A DNA stretch of 48,527 nucleotides from Oscillospiraceae bacterium (GCA_015068395.1 SVKP01000028.1:1-48527); one strand, 5' to 3'; shown: positions 1 through 8,109, counted from the first letter of the stretch. The notes: generated from the letters alone by a model not told the origin. Translations and numbers: made by a program.

Positions 1-471
1 AAGAATTCCACCGCCTCGAGCGCGACGACTGCGACGCTTTCCCAGAGTGTTACGGCAGAGAAGAACGGCTATCAGTACAGGTGCGTTGTTAAGAACGCAA
101 GCGGCAGTGTAACGTCCGATCCCGCAACGCTGACGGTTAAGGGCTCGACGGCTCCGAAGACGACAAACAAGGCTGGTACGCTGGAATATGTTGAAGCTGA
201 TAAGAAGTTCAAGGCTGCCTGCAACAGTAACATCGTGAATGGCAACCAGTACTTCGTGGTCGTGGTCAAGGGAACCAGCGAGACGCTTGGCGACTGGACG
301 AAGAATCTCGATAACGTTCTGTACGTGAATCAGGTTGCCGGTGCGAGCAACAAGGTCAATTTCGATGTGATTCCCAAGACGGTTGAGACCTGCAGCGTTT
401 GGCTGTGCGGTAATTTCTCCGGCGATGGTACGGCACATCAGATTCTGCTCGGTACAGTAAGCGCCTCCTAA
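1..471 (+). CDS. C-terminal part of a secreted Ig-like surface protein (5' end outside window)
   Basis: The frame is open from base 1 to a TAA at 469-471, giving 156 residues without a start, so this is the 3' end of a longer gene. The first half reads like the end of a bacterial Ig-like domain: a tyrosine-containing YRCVVKN core strand followed by SDPATLTV, the usual closing strand of I-set-like folds. A Thr/Lys-rich linker follows, then a beta-rich C-terminal domain of about 100 residues with an alternating Val pattern (YFVVVVKG). No sortase motif or membrane anchor is visible, so attachment would depend on upstream domains. The protein is probably exported, like the two large secreted proteins near the other end of the window. 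The specific function is unknown. Confidence 0.75.
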   Translation, partial: KNSTASSATTATLSQSVTAEKNGYQYRCVVKNASGSVTSDPATLTVKGSTAPKTTNKAGTLEYVEADKKFKAACNSNIVNGNQYFVVVVKGTSETLGDWTKNLDNVLYVNQVAGASNKVNFDVIPKTVETCSVWLCGNFSGDGTAHQILLGTVSAS

Positions 472-504
472 AGCATCTATAATAAACGATATTTGTTAAA
501 GCGA

Positions 505-534
505 TCAGGCCCCCGGCAAATGTCGGGGGCCTGA
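505..534 (+). terminator. Strong hairpin terminator after the surface-protein gene
   Basis: An 11-bp perfect GC-rich stem (505-515 with 524-534) encloses an 8-nt loop, 34 nt after the stop codon of the first gene. The downstream tract is only moderately T-rich (TTTACTGCTTTTT at about 542-555). It separates the surface-protein gene from the acid operon that starts at 614. Confidence 0.75.
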
Positions 535-613
535 CATGTATGTTTACTGCTTTTTCATGATCGGTCAATCCTTTCTATCAGGAATTAGTATAAAACAATT
601 TGGAGTTCAAATC

Positions 614-1582
614 ATGAGGTTGATTCTGGGTACGAACAGCTATCAGGGGAGACCGCTTGACATAGTTAAATCCGAGCTTCCGTCCGATTTCGCTTTTCAG
701 TGTCTTGAAGAACAGACAATGCATTGTTTTCTTGACGCTGTTCAGAACGCGGACTATATCCTGGCGGGCGGACGGATGAGAATCACAGAAGGGGTCCTTG
801 AACGTGCAAAAAAATTGAAAATGATCCAGCGCTCCGGCGTTGGACTGGATTCGCTGGATCTTGATGCAATTAAAAAACGGGAGATCCCTTTGTATGTCAA
901 TCAGGGAATCAATGCGCAAAGCACCGCCGAACAAACGTTACTGTTGATATTGGCGTGTCTCAGAAGGCTTCCTTCAATCAATGAGAATACTAAAAACGGA
1001 GTATGGAGAAAACAGGAACAGGGCCTTCAGACATATGAATTAAATGGGAAGACGGTTGGCGTAATCGGAATGGGGCATATTGCAAGAATACTTGTGTCCC
1101 TTCTGAAGCCATTTCACGTAAATATTCTGTATTATTCGCGAACTCGCGCGGAGCAGACCTTCGAAGAAGAAAACAACATGACATTTGTTTCGCTGAACGA
1201 ATTGCTCTCTTCTTCGGATGTTGTAACGCTTCACTGCGCCTTGACGGAGCAAACGAGAGGAATGATTGGTTCCTCCGCGCTTGACAGAATGAAGAAGGGC
1301 GGTATATTAGTCAATACCGCGCGCGGTGGACTTGTCGATACAGTTGCATTGCGAGATGCGCTGCAGGATGGAAGATTATCGTATGCCGCACTTGATGTTC
1401 ATGAGTATGAGCCGATACCGGACGATTATGCGCTCAAGAATTTGGATAACATTATTCTGACGCCGCACATTGCAGGCGTGACATTTGATTCGTTTCGCGC
1501 AATGATGCACAGCGCCTTTCATAACATTGAGTGCTTCGAGAATGGCCGGATTGAGGAAATAGCACCTTATCGGGTGCTTTGA
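614..1582 (+). CDS. D-isomer-specific 2-hydroxyacid dehydrogenase
   Basis: NAD(P)-dependent oxidoreductase of the D-2-hydroxyacid dehydrogenase family (phosphoglycerate, glyoxylate and lactate dehydrogenase relatives), 322 residues, close to the family norm. The Rossmann motif GMGHIA lies at residues 152-157. The catalytic trio is visible as Arg237 (VNTARGG), Glu264 (DVHEYEP) and His285 (TPHIAG). The ATG at 614 has TGGAG nine bases upstream and begins with the expected first strand. An upstream ATG at 536 would start inside the terminator region and is unlikely. A TATAAA at 589-594 could be a -10 box, but no good -35 is seen. It is the first gene of an acid-metabolism operon ending at 7754, so its substrate is probably a small 2-keto or 2-hydroxy acid. 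The exact substrate cannot be read from the sequence. Confidence 0.85.
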   Translation: MRLILGTNSYQGRPLDIVKSELPSDFAFQCLEEQTMHCFLDAVQNADYILAGGRMRITEGVLERAKKLKMIQRSGVGLDSLDLDAIKKREIPLYVNQGINAQSTAEQTLLLILACLRRLPSINENTKNGVWRKQEQGLQTYELNGKTVGVIGMGHIARILVSLLKPFHVNILYYSRTRAEQTFEEENNMTFVSLNELLSSSDVVTLHCALTEQTRGMIGSSALDRMKKGGILVNTARGGLVDTVALRDALQDGRLSYAALDVHEYEPIPDDYALKNLDNIILTPHIAGVTFDSFRAMMHSAFHNIECFENGRIEEIAPYRVL

Positions 1583-1617
1583 ACGTCCGACAGCTTTATG
1601 AAGGAAAGGGGAAAAAT

Positions 1618-2526
1618 ATGGTCAAAAACAGCATGGATGTGACAAGAGAATATCTCAAATCCATTGGACTTCCAGGCGGAGACGCTTACGATCTGCCTAC
1701 CTCTGAAAAGCGTTTTTCGGATGGAGGCCAATATCGCTTTGAAGTGCCGGGAATACAGGGACCTAAGGTAATGCGCGCCCTGCTGGAAGCAATGGATGGA
1801 TATGGTCTGTATTTGCACCGCGTGACGCAGACACAGGGAATCATGCGTCTGACGGATGACGAGATACGAGAGATGGTAGCTCTTGCAAAGGAGTGGCAGA
1901 CAGATTTGATCCTCGCCATTGGCCCCAGAGCGACGACAGATACATCTGCATCTGTTCACACGGAGGAAGGGGTTCGCATGGGCTACCGTTTGCGGGGACA
2001 GGAGCAGGTTGTCCGCGCGGTTGAGGATGTAAAGCGTGCGGCGAGGCTTGGCTGCCGCAGTTTCTTGGTTTATGATGAAGGCTGCCTGTGGCTTTTGAAT
2101 GAGATGCGCAAAGCCGGTGAAATACCTGCGGACTGCCGCTTTAAGGTCTCTGCGCATACGGGACACGGGAACCCGTGCTCCGCAAAGCTGCTTGAGAGCA
2201 TTGGCGCCGATTCAATCAATCCTGTGCGCGATATTCAGCTGCAAATGCTTGCCGCCATGCGCCAGGCAGTTGATTGTCCCATTGATATTCATACAGAAAA
2301 CCCTAAATCGACAGGCGGCTTTATTCGCCACTATGAGGTGCCGGAAATGATCCGCGTCGCTGCGCCGATCTATCTCAAAACAGGCGGCAGCGTGGCGGCG
2401 ACACACAGCTGGGACAGTACGGTGGACGACGCACGCAAGCGTGCCAAGCAGTGCAGCCTTGTGAAGAGGATGATAGACGAGTACTATCCGGAGGCAATCT
2501 GGAGCCCGAGGGGAAGCCTGCTGTGA
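1618..2526 (+). CDS. TIM-barrel protein, U32-peptidase or aldolase-like, function unknown
   Basis: A soluble protein of 302 residues. The ATG at 1618 follows AAGGAAAGGGG at 1601-1611; a TTG at 1579 overlapping the previous stop has no comparable site. Alternating strand-helix segments with acidic or histidine ends, such as FLVYDEG, FKVSAHTGHG, DIHTENPKSTGG and PIYLKTGG, suggest a (beta/alpha)8 barrel. The pattern recalls U32-family proteins and HMG-CoA-lyase-type aldolases, but I see no decisive signature of either. His, Glu and Asp residues at strand ends would suit metal or carboxylate binding. It lies 36 nt after the dehydrogenase and 86 nt before the MmgE/PrpD gene, inside the acid operon. 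Calling it a peptidase from weak similarity alone would probably mislead; an enzyme acting on a small acid fits the context better. Confidence 0.6.
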   Translation: MVKNSMDVTREYLKSIGLPGGDAYDLPTSEKRFSDGGQYRFEVPGIQGPKVMRALLEAMDGYGLYLHRVTQTQGIMRLTDDEIREMVALAKEWQTDLILAIGPRATTDTSASVHTEEGVRMGYRLRGQEQVVRAVEDVKRAARLGCRSFLVYDEGCLWLLNEMRKAGEIPADCRFKVSAHTGHGNPCSAKLLESIGADSINPVRDIQLQMLAAMRQAVDCPIDIHTENPKSTGGFIRHYEVPEMIRVAAPIYLKTGGSVAATHSWDSTVDDARKRAKQCSLVKRMIDEYYPEAIWSPRGSLL

Positions 2527-2544
2527 CGTGGGAGAAGCATGTTT

Positions 2545-2573
2545 TTGACACTGCAATAATACTGAGGTCTAAC
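2545..2573 (+). promoter_or_regulatory. Possible internal sigma-A promoter before the PrpD-like gene
   Basis: A perfect TTGACA (2545-2550) is followed after 17 bases by TCTAAC (2568-2573), a 4/6 match to TATAAT. It lies in the 86-nt gap upstream of 2613, where most other gaps in this operon are short. It may give separate expression of the PrpD-to-fumarase part. Confidence 0.45.
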
Positions 2574-2612
2574 ACGTATCGCATACATTTTGCATCCAGT
2601 TAGAGGAAAGCG

Positions 2613-3968
2613 ATGAACGACACTGAGAGAATTTGTAATTTAGTTTGTGAATTGCTGAGAGAAGAATTACCGGACAGAATACTGGGCGAGGTGAAAGCCT
2701 GTATTTTGGACTATCTTGGCGTGACATTTGCCGGCGCGCGAGAATTGTCAAAAGAATTAAAGGCGTATTTGTCGTCGTTGTCCGGAGAGGGAGGCGGCGC
2801 GAAGGCGATTGGCCTGGGAATAACTGCCCCCGCAGAGGACGCAGCATTTGTAAATGGAGTATCCTCCCATATGAGCGAGCTGGATGATGGCTGCCGGTTT
2901 GGTATGGTCCACGTCGGCGCGCCGGTTCTCTCTGCGCTTTTTTCGCTTGCTGGATGTATTGAGATCACCCCGGACGCTTTTTTGCGCGCGGTACTTGTTG
3001 GTTATGAGGTGACGATCCGCCTTGCTGCCACCATACAGCCGGGCCACAAGCTAAAAGGATTTCATGCAACCGGGACGTGCGGCTGTGTCGGCGCTGCTGC
3101 TGCGGCGGCAGTTGCGCTGGGTGTTCCCGCAGACCGCTTGAAGAGCGTGATTTCAGCAGCGGCGGCAAGTGCGTCGGGATTGCTGGAGATGATGGACGAT
3201 CCATCACAAATGAAACCATTTAACGTTGGAAAGGCCGCCCAAAACGGAATTGTTGCCGCGCGTTTTGGGAGCCTTGGCCTATTAGGACCGAATGACCCGG
3301 TCGGAGGAAGGCGCGGACTCTTTTGCAACATGGCGGGAGAGGTCCATGACGGATGGTTTGACAGGGAAGACGGGAAAAAGTATATGATTTCCTCCGCCTA
3401 TAAAAAACCGTATTCCTCCTGTCGGCATTGCCATTCTGCTGTGGAAGCTGCTCTGACGATTGCCGAAGCGCCTGATTTTTGCAGCAAGGATATCGAACGG
3501 GTTGTGGTAAGCACATACGGGCTGGCGGTTGCAGGGCACGATCACACGGACATTATAAGCGCCAGCTCCGCCAAAATGAGTATCCCATACAGCGTTGCGG
3601 CGGCGCTTGTTCTGAAAACAGGCGGCGCGGAGGCAATGACGGAGCAAATGGTTCGTAATCCTTCTATTTTAGAGCTTACCAACAGAGTATCGGTTGTTGA
3701 GGAACCGGAGTATTCTGAACAAGTCCCTGCCAAGCGGATCGCAAAAGTGGACGCCATTATGAAGAATGGCGAGGTTTTCAGCCAAAAGGTAGAATATTCC
3801 AAAGGAGAGCCGGAAAATCCGATGACCCGGACGGATTTGGAAAACAAATTTATGCAGTTGGCTCTGTCTGCCGGGATCATGCCGGAAAGGTGCAGGAAGA
3901 TCATTGCGGCAGTGGATGAATTGGATCAGACGGACCATGGACTGCAAAGCCTGTATGAATTGTTATAA
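2613..3968 (+). CDS. MmgE/PrpD family protein (dehydratase/isomerase-like)
   Basis: 451 residues, the usual size for the MmgE/PrpD family, which includes 2-methylcitrate dehydratase and cis-aconitate decarboxylase. Family features include an N-terminal DYLGVTFAGA helix, VNGVSSHMSELDDG around residues 85-98 (the active-site region where relatives have a DFDD/HxxDxDD motif), GFHATGTCGCVGAAAAAAV, and the C-terminal lid domain starting near KPYSSCRHCHSAVEA. The start ATG has GAGGAAAG seven bases upstream. The family handles C4-C7 di- and tricarboxylic acids, so this enzyme probably dehydrates, isomerises or decarboxylates such an acid here. It sits between the TIM-barrel protein and an ATP-grasp ligase. 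No methylcitrate synthase or methylisocitrate lyase is next to it, so a plain propionate pathway is unlikely. Confidence 0.85.
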   Translation: MNDTERICNLVCELLREELPDRILGEVKACILDYLGVTFAGARELSKELKAYLSSLSGEGGGAKAIGLGITAPAEDAAFVNGVSSHMSELDDGCRFGMVHVGAPVLSALFSLAGCIEITPDAFLRAVLVGYEVTIRLAATIQPGHKLKGFHATGTCGCVGAAAAAAVALGVPADRLKSVISAAAASASGLLEMMDDPSQMKPFNVGKAAQNGIVAARFGSLGLLGPNDPVGGRRGLFCNMAGEVHDGWFDREDGKKYMISSAYKKPYSSCRHCHSAVEAALTIAEAPDFCSKDIERVVVSTYGLAVAGHDHTDIISASSAKMSIPYSVAAALVLKTGGAEAMTEQMVRNPSILELTNRVSVVEEPEYSEQVPAKRIAKVDAIMKNGEVFSQKVEYSKGEPENPMTRTDLENKFMQLALSAGIMPERCRKIIAAVDELDQTDHGLQSLYELL

Positions 3969-3985
3969 ACTAGAGGAAAGACCGA

Positions 3986-5218
3986 ATGAAAACAGCTATC
4001 GTGCTGGGGGGAACGGCCCCTCACATTGAACTGATAGAAGAGCTTCAGAGGCGAGGCTACTATGTTGTGCTGGTGGATTATTTTGAGAATCCTCCGGCGA
4101 AGGCATATGCGAACGAACATGTAAGAGAGAGCACGCTGGATAAAGATACTGTTCTGCGGATCGCAGCCGAGAAGAATGCCGAATTGGTGATTGCATCCAG
4201 CGTTGACCAAGCGAACATCGTCTGCTGTTATGTTGCTGAGAAGCTTGGACTGCCGCATCCATATAGCTATCAGACGGCCGACCTGGTTACAGTAAAAACT
4301 GAGATGAAGCGTGTCATGCGGGACCACGAGATCCCGACCTCGTGGTTTATTCCGGTGGATGACGTGCAGGATGTCGATTGGAGCAAGGTGACCTACCCTG
4401 CCGTTGTGAAGCCTGTCGACTGCAATGGCTCAAAGGGCGTCAGAAGAGTGGAAGACGCTTCAGAAGCACAGCGTTATCTTGCGGAGGCTGTGGGATTAAG
4501 CCGTTCCGGAAAAGCAATCATTGAGGGATTCGTGGAAGGAAAAGAGATCCAGGTCGATTGCTTTGCCGAGGATGATGGCGCGGTGGTCCTGCTGACTCGT
4601 CAAAAAAAACAATTCCGCCGGGACAGCGGCGAAGAAATGAACTCTGAGGGCTCGATCCTCCCCGCTCCGGTTTGCGATGAAAACGTTTCGAGGCAGACTG
4701 CGGAGATAGCCACAAAAATTGCCAGGGCATTTCATTTGCGCAACACGCCTTTCTTCTATCAGGCAATTGTCGATAAATCAGGCGCGGTTCAGGTGCTTGA
4801 GCTTGCAGCAAGGATCGGCGGTGGATTGAGCGGGTATATCCTGAAAAACATTGTTGGTATCGACATGGTGAAGCTGATTGTCGATTCATATTTTGGTACG
4901 GCGGAGCTTCCGAGGTTGACTGCGCTGAAGCACCTTTACAGCACAAATCTGCTGTATATGAACGATGGTATTTTTGACCATATTTCCGGCTTTGAAGAGG
5001 CAAAAAGGGAAAACCTTGTCCTTGAGACGTTCGTAACAAAGGAGCGTGGAGCAAGGGTTGAGGGCCGTCTTCAAAGTAGAAACCGTGTCGGAGCGTTTAT
5101 TGTCCAGGCCGATACGATGAAGGAATTGACGCAGAAAGAAAATGCTGCGTATCAGCTGATCCGGGTGTTCGACGCGGATGGCGTACAGCAGATGAAGAGG
5201 ATTGAGAAGGATCAATGA
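3986..5218 (+). CDS. ATP-grasp ligase (carboxylate-amine/thiol type)
   Basis: 410 residues with ATP-grasp architecture: an N-terminal preATP-grasp Rossmann part (TAIVLGGTAPHIELIEEL), an ATP-binding part (YPAVVKPVDCNGSKGV, with the lysine and glycine-rich loop), and a metal-binding part (VQVLELAARIGGGLSG). The resemblance is to carbamoyl-phosphate synthase, PurD and BacD-like enzymes that activate a carboxylate as acyl phosphate and join it to an amine or thiol. The ATG has GAGGAAAG upstream at 3973-3980. Its last bases overlap the next gene as ATGA (5215-5218), which implies translational coupling with the CitE-like lyase. Natural substrates may therefore be the acid made by the neighbouring enzymes and an amino group. 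The substrate itself is not deducible. Confidence 0.8.
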   Translation: MKTAIVLGGTAPHIELIEELQRRGYYVVLVDYFENPPAKAYANEHVRESTLDKDTVLRIAAEKNAELVIASSVDQANIVCCYVAEKLGLPHPYSYQTADLVTVKTEMKRVMRDHEIPTSWFIPVDDVQDVDWSKVTYPAVVKPVDCNGSKGVRRVEDASEAQRYLAEAVGLSRSGKAIIEGFVEGKEIQVDCFAEDDGAVVLLTRQKKQFRRDSGEEMNSEGSILPAPVCDENVSRQTAEIATKIARAFHLRNTPFFYQAIVDKSGAVQVLELAARIGGGLSGYILKNIVGIDMVKLIVDSYFGTAELPRLTALKHLYSTNLLYMNDGIFDHISGFEEAKRENLVLETFVTKERGARVEGRLQSRNRVGAFIVQADTMKELTQKENAAYQLIRVFDADGVQQMKRIEKDQ

Positions 5219-6351
5219 GACATCATAATTATCAACCCGATGAAAAGTTCGTGATTAAACCTGTGACGTTCAATAAGTACACGGATCTGGAGCTTCTTCG
5301 ATATTGCCTTGGCGCGACGATGTATATGCCCGGAACAAAGGACTTTTTACAGCCGATCTTAACGAAAAAGTATCCCGGGCTGACGTCCATGGTCATGTGC
5401 TTTGAGGATGCGTGTAAGGAGGAGCTGGTCCCGCAGGCAGAGCAGAACGTTATTCATCTTCTCGATGCACTGAATGAGGAACTGGAAAAAGGCTCTATAG
5501 AGTATGAGGAGATCCCGCTCATTGTTTTTCGCGTCCGCAATTTGGAGCAGTTCAAGCATTTTACCTCGATGCTTAGACCGGAGCATATTCGGCTCATCAC
5601 GGCTTTTAACTTCCCCAAATTTGATATGACAGATGGGGAAGCCTACTATTCGCACCTTGAACGGCTAAATGATAAGTTTGGCGAGATCATATACGGCATG
5701 CCGATCCTTGAAAGCAAAAGGATGGCGTATATAGAGACCAGACTGCCGGAATTGATGGGCGTGAAGGATATACTGGATCGCTATAAAAGGCTTGTCCTCA
5801 ATGTCCGGGTGGGTGGAACGGACTGGTCATCGGTTTTTGGCATGCGGCGAAGCATCAACTGCACAATCTACGATATTATGACCGTTTCCGACTGCTTAAA
5901 GGATGTTCTCAATGTTTTTACAAGACATAACGACTACAGCGTGTCAGGCCCGGTTTGGGAGTATTTCCGCGCGACGAAGGATATGAAATTTGAGGAAGCG
6001 CCGGAGAGTATCAACAGGTCGCTGTTTAAACAGAAGACACTGATTAACGACGCGGTGGACGGCCTTCTGCGCGAGCTGCTTCTGGACAGGGTGAACGGTT
6101 TTGTCGGCAAGACGATTATTCATCCGACGCATATTCCCTATGTCAACGGAATGCTCTCCGTTACAAAGGAGGTATATGATGACGCGCTTCAGGTCCTCAA
6201 TGCGAGCGGCGGCGTTGTGAAGAGCAATAGCGGGAACAAGATGAACGAGATCGGTCCGCACCGCTGCTGGGCAGAGAAGATCGTAATGCGCGCCAAGGCC
6301 TACGGCGTGATCGAAGACGAATCCAAATATACGGAGCTGTTTGAAGTATAG
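5215..6351 (+). CDS. HpcH/HpaI aldolase / citrate lyase beta (CitE)-like enzyme
   Basis: 378 residues, longer than ordinary CitE (about 290). CitE-superfamily landmarks are LGATMYMPG (residues 32-40), MCFEDA (61-66, where the acidic pair binds metal), ILES (164-167), GGTDWSS (200-206) and the C-terminal GKTIIHPTHI (298-307). These enzymes cleave or form C-C bonds in malyl, citramalyl or citryl compounds, usually as CoA thioesters. The longer form resembles the CitE-like proteins found beside ATP-grasp ligases in tellurite-associated (ter) biosynthetic operons; that comparison is from memory. It is coupled to the ATP-grasp gene by an ATGA overlap and followed by fumarase-type subunits. The context suggests that it makes or breaks a hydroxy diacid rather than acting in citrate fermentation, since no CitF or CitD is present. 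Confidence 0.8.
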   Translation: MRHHNYQPDEKFVIKPVTFNKYTDLELLRYCLGATMYMPGTKDFLQPILTKKYPGLTSMVMCFEDACKEELVPQAEQNVIHLLDALNEELEKGSIEYEEIPLIVFRVRNLEQFKHFTSMLRPEHIRLITAFNFPKFDMTDGEAYYSHLERLNDKFGEIIYGMPILESKRMAYIETRLPELMGVKDILDRYKRLVLNVRVGGTDWSSVFGMRRSINCTIYDIMTVSDCLKDVLNVFTRHNDYSVSGPVWEYFRATKDMKFEEAPESINRSLFKQKTLINDAVDGLLRELLLDRVNGFVGKTIIHPTHIPYVNGMLSVTKEVYDDALQVLNASGGVVKSNSGNKMNEIGPHRCWAEKIVMRAKAYGVIEDESKYTELFEV

Positions 6352-6394
6352 GCCCTGTCAGAACACAGAAAGAATGATTCGCGAGGGATTGTGA

Positions 6395-6904
6395 ATGATT
6401 GAATTAAGAACGCCAATCAGCGAGGAAGCGGTTGCGAGGCTGCAGGTCGGAGATACCGTTGAGATCAGCGGTTATATTCTCTGTGGGCGCGACGCGGTCC
6501 TTCCGCGGGTGCTGAAGATGATTGAAAATGGGACCGAAGGGGAGCTTGGGGTCGACCTGCATGGACAGGTGATTTTCCACACGGCTGTCAGCCCTGCGGG
6601 AGTTGGTCCGACCAGCTCCAATAAGCTTGAAATCGAAAGCTCTATGGAACCGCTTTCGGCAGCTGGCGTCAGGCTCCATTTGGGCAAGGGGGAGCTGCAT
6701 AGGGAAACTGTTGAAGCACTGGGCAGGTATCATGCCGTGTATGCGGTGATACCGCCTGTGACCGCGCTCCTTGCATCGAAATCGAGTGAGATGCGGGTGC
6801 TTGCCTTCCCGGAACTGGGGATGGAGGCGCTTTACCTCATCAAGGCGGAAAGGTTCCCCGCGATTATTGCTGCGGCACATGGGAGAAGCATATATGAAAG
6901 ATGA
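6395..6904 (+). CDS. Class I fumarase / tartrate dehydratase beta-subunit-like protein
   Basis: 169 residues, matching the C-terminal (beta) domain of iron-sulfur class I fumarases and L-tartrate dehydratase (TtdB/FumB type). The family start LQVGDTVEISGYILCGRDAV and the GPTSSNKLE loop, equivalent to GPTTSxRM in relatives, are present. The ATG at 6395 has GCGAGGG eight bases upstream. The last 11 bases overlap the start of the alpha subunit, so the two chains should be made together and form an alpha2beta2 enzyme. The usual order is alpha then beta; here beta comes first. The reaction is reversible hydration of an unsaturated dicarboxylate (fumarate, mesaconate or oxaloacetate enol). Which one is used is unknown. 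Confidence 0.85.
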   Translation: MIELRTPISEEAVARLQVGDTVEISGYILCGRDAVLPRVLKMIENGTEGELGVDLHGQVIFHTAVSPAGVGPTSSNKLEIESSMEPLSAAGVRLHLGKGELHRETVEALGRYHAVYAVIPPVTALLASKSSEMRVLAFPELGMEALYLIKAERFPAIIAAAHGRSIYER

Positions 6905-7754
6905 CGTTGTTTCCCTTGTGAGAGAGGCTCTTGTCGAAGCTGGCAGTACGTTCAGAGAGGATAAAAAGAGCGCGTACCGGCGGGCAATCGAGATCGAGAG
7001 CAATGAGAAGGCAAAATGGGTATTGCAGACTATCCTGGAGAACGCTGAGGTCGCGGAAAAAAACCGTGGCCCATTGTGCGACGATACCGGTATTCCGCAT
7101 CTGGTCTTGGAAATCGGGCCGGACTGCTCCGTTACGGGAAGAATGCTGGATGAGATACGCGAGGGGGTAAGGCAGGGGCTTCAAAAGCTCCCGGGCCGTC
7201 CGATGGGCATACTGGGCGACGACGGGCAGCGAATTGATCAGAGCGGCGGCCTGAACCCGGACGGCGGGGGCGTTGAGCCTGCGCCAATCTTGCTGCGCCC
7301 GTGTAAGGAGAATGTTGTGCGCCTGCATATTTTGATGTTTGGCGGCGGACCGGCTATTCGCGCGAAGACGTACCGTGTATTCCACAGGCACAATGTGCAG
7401 GCCGTGTTGGACGAGATCGTGAATTGGGCGTCTGAAAGCGTTGCACAGCTTGGCTGTTCCCCGTGCACGCTTGCGGTGGGCATTGGCAGAAGCCACTTTG
7501 AGGCGGCTGCCATGATGCTTCAGGCGCAGGTTGACGGCAGCTATGATGTGCAGAATGATATGGAGCGGGAGATTACCAGACGGGTGAATGAAACAAATGT
7601 CGGTCCGCTTGGACTGGGCGGAAAGATCAGCGTTCTGGCAACATTTATGAAGGTAGGACCTCAACGCGCTTCCGGCGTGCGCATTGTCTGCGTTCGCCCA
7701 GCCTGCTGCTTTGAGCCAAGAATTGCAACCGTGGATTTGAAATTGAAAGAATGA
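6894..7754 (+). CDS. Class I fumarase / tartrate dehydratase alpha-subunit-like protein (4Fe-4S)
   Basis: 286 residues, the catalytic N-terminal (alpha) domain of class I iron-sulfur hydratases. Cysteines likely to hold the 4Fe-4S cluster are Cys62 (PLCDDTG), Cys188/Cys191 (GCSPC) and Cys271/Cys272 (RPACCFEPR). GPLGLGG (237-243) is also a family hallmark. The ATG at 6894 overlaps the beta-subunit gene by 11 nt and follows GGGAGAAG; an earlier in-frame start at 6771 lies inside that gene and is not needed. Oxygen-sensitive hydratases of this type suit an anaerobe. It is the last gene of the acid operon, so the pathway probably uses a hydration or dehydration of a C4 or C5 diacid. Confidence 0.85.
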   Translation: MKDDVVSLVREALVEAGSTFREDKKSAYRRAIEIESNEKAKWVLQTILENAEVAEKNRGPLCDDTGIPHLVLEIGPDCSVTGRMLDEIREGVRQGLQKLPGRPMGILGDDGQRIDQSGGLNPDGGGVEPAPILLRPCKENVVRLHILMFGGGPAIRAKTYRVFHRHNVQAVLDEIVNWASESVAQLGCSPCTLAVGIGRSHFEAAAMMLQAQVDGSYDVQNDMEREITRRVNETNVGPLGLGGKISVLATFMKVGPQRASGVRIVCVRPACCFEPRIATVDLKLKE

Positions 7755-7803
7755 ACAGATAAAAAAGGAAAACTCTTATTAAATAAAACGGCAGTATTTT
7801 GCC

Positions 7804-7832
7804 TTGCCCAACGAGACACAAAGTAGTATAAT
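7804..7832 (+). promoter_or_regulatory. Sigma-A promoter of the polysaccharide operon
   Basis: TTGCCC (7804-7809), a 17-bp spacer and a perfect TATAAT (7827-7832). It lies 50 nt after the acid operon and about 270 nt before the first polysaccharide gene at 8110. No other comparably good promoter was seen between 8110 and 29577, so it may drive most of that cluster. Confidence 0.75.
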
Positions 7833-7839
7833 AACCATT

Positions 7840-8109
7840 ATTATGGCTTGTGCGCATCATTTTATGATGTATATTGTTTTTTCGCAATCAAGAGCAGGCG
7901 GATAATATCGCAGAGATTTAATTTGCAGAATAGTCCCTCCAAAATGAACGGACAGTAGAGTTATCGCAAGCGAATTTAATAAATGCGTTTATGATATCAG
8001 TCATATTTCGCGGTCGCAGCGGTTCGCGGTGAGCGAAATGGCGACCAAGATCATAGTAAATGCAAGTATTATATCCGCTTACTATAGTTTGGAAAGCGAG
8101 GAATCATCC
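7840..8109 (+). other. Long untranslated leader of the polysaccharide operon with a nested hairpin
   Basis: This stretch of about 270 nt holds no convincing gene. Near its end, GGTCGC (8012-8017) pairs with GCGACC (8041-8046) and encloses a second stem, TTCGC (8023-8027) with GCGAA (8033-8037). AT-rich sequence surrounds it. Such a leader could carry antitermination or attenuation control, which is common for long polysaccharide operons, but I recognise no known riboswitch or eps-associated RNA. A GTG at 8029 is in frame with the aminotransferase but lies within the hairpin and has no ribosome site. Confidence 0.45.

Noticed and set aside
2613-3968. Methylcitrate (propionate) pathway
   Set aside because: Only the MmgE/PrpD-type protein is present; methylcitrate synthase and methylisocitrate lyase are not in the operon.
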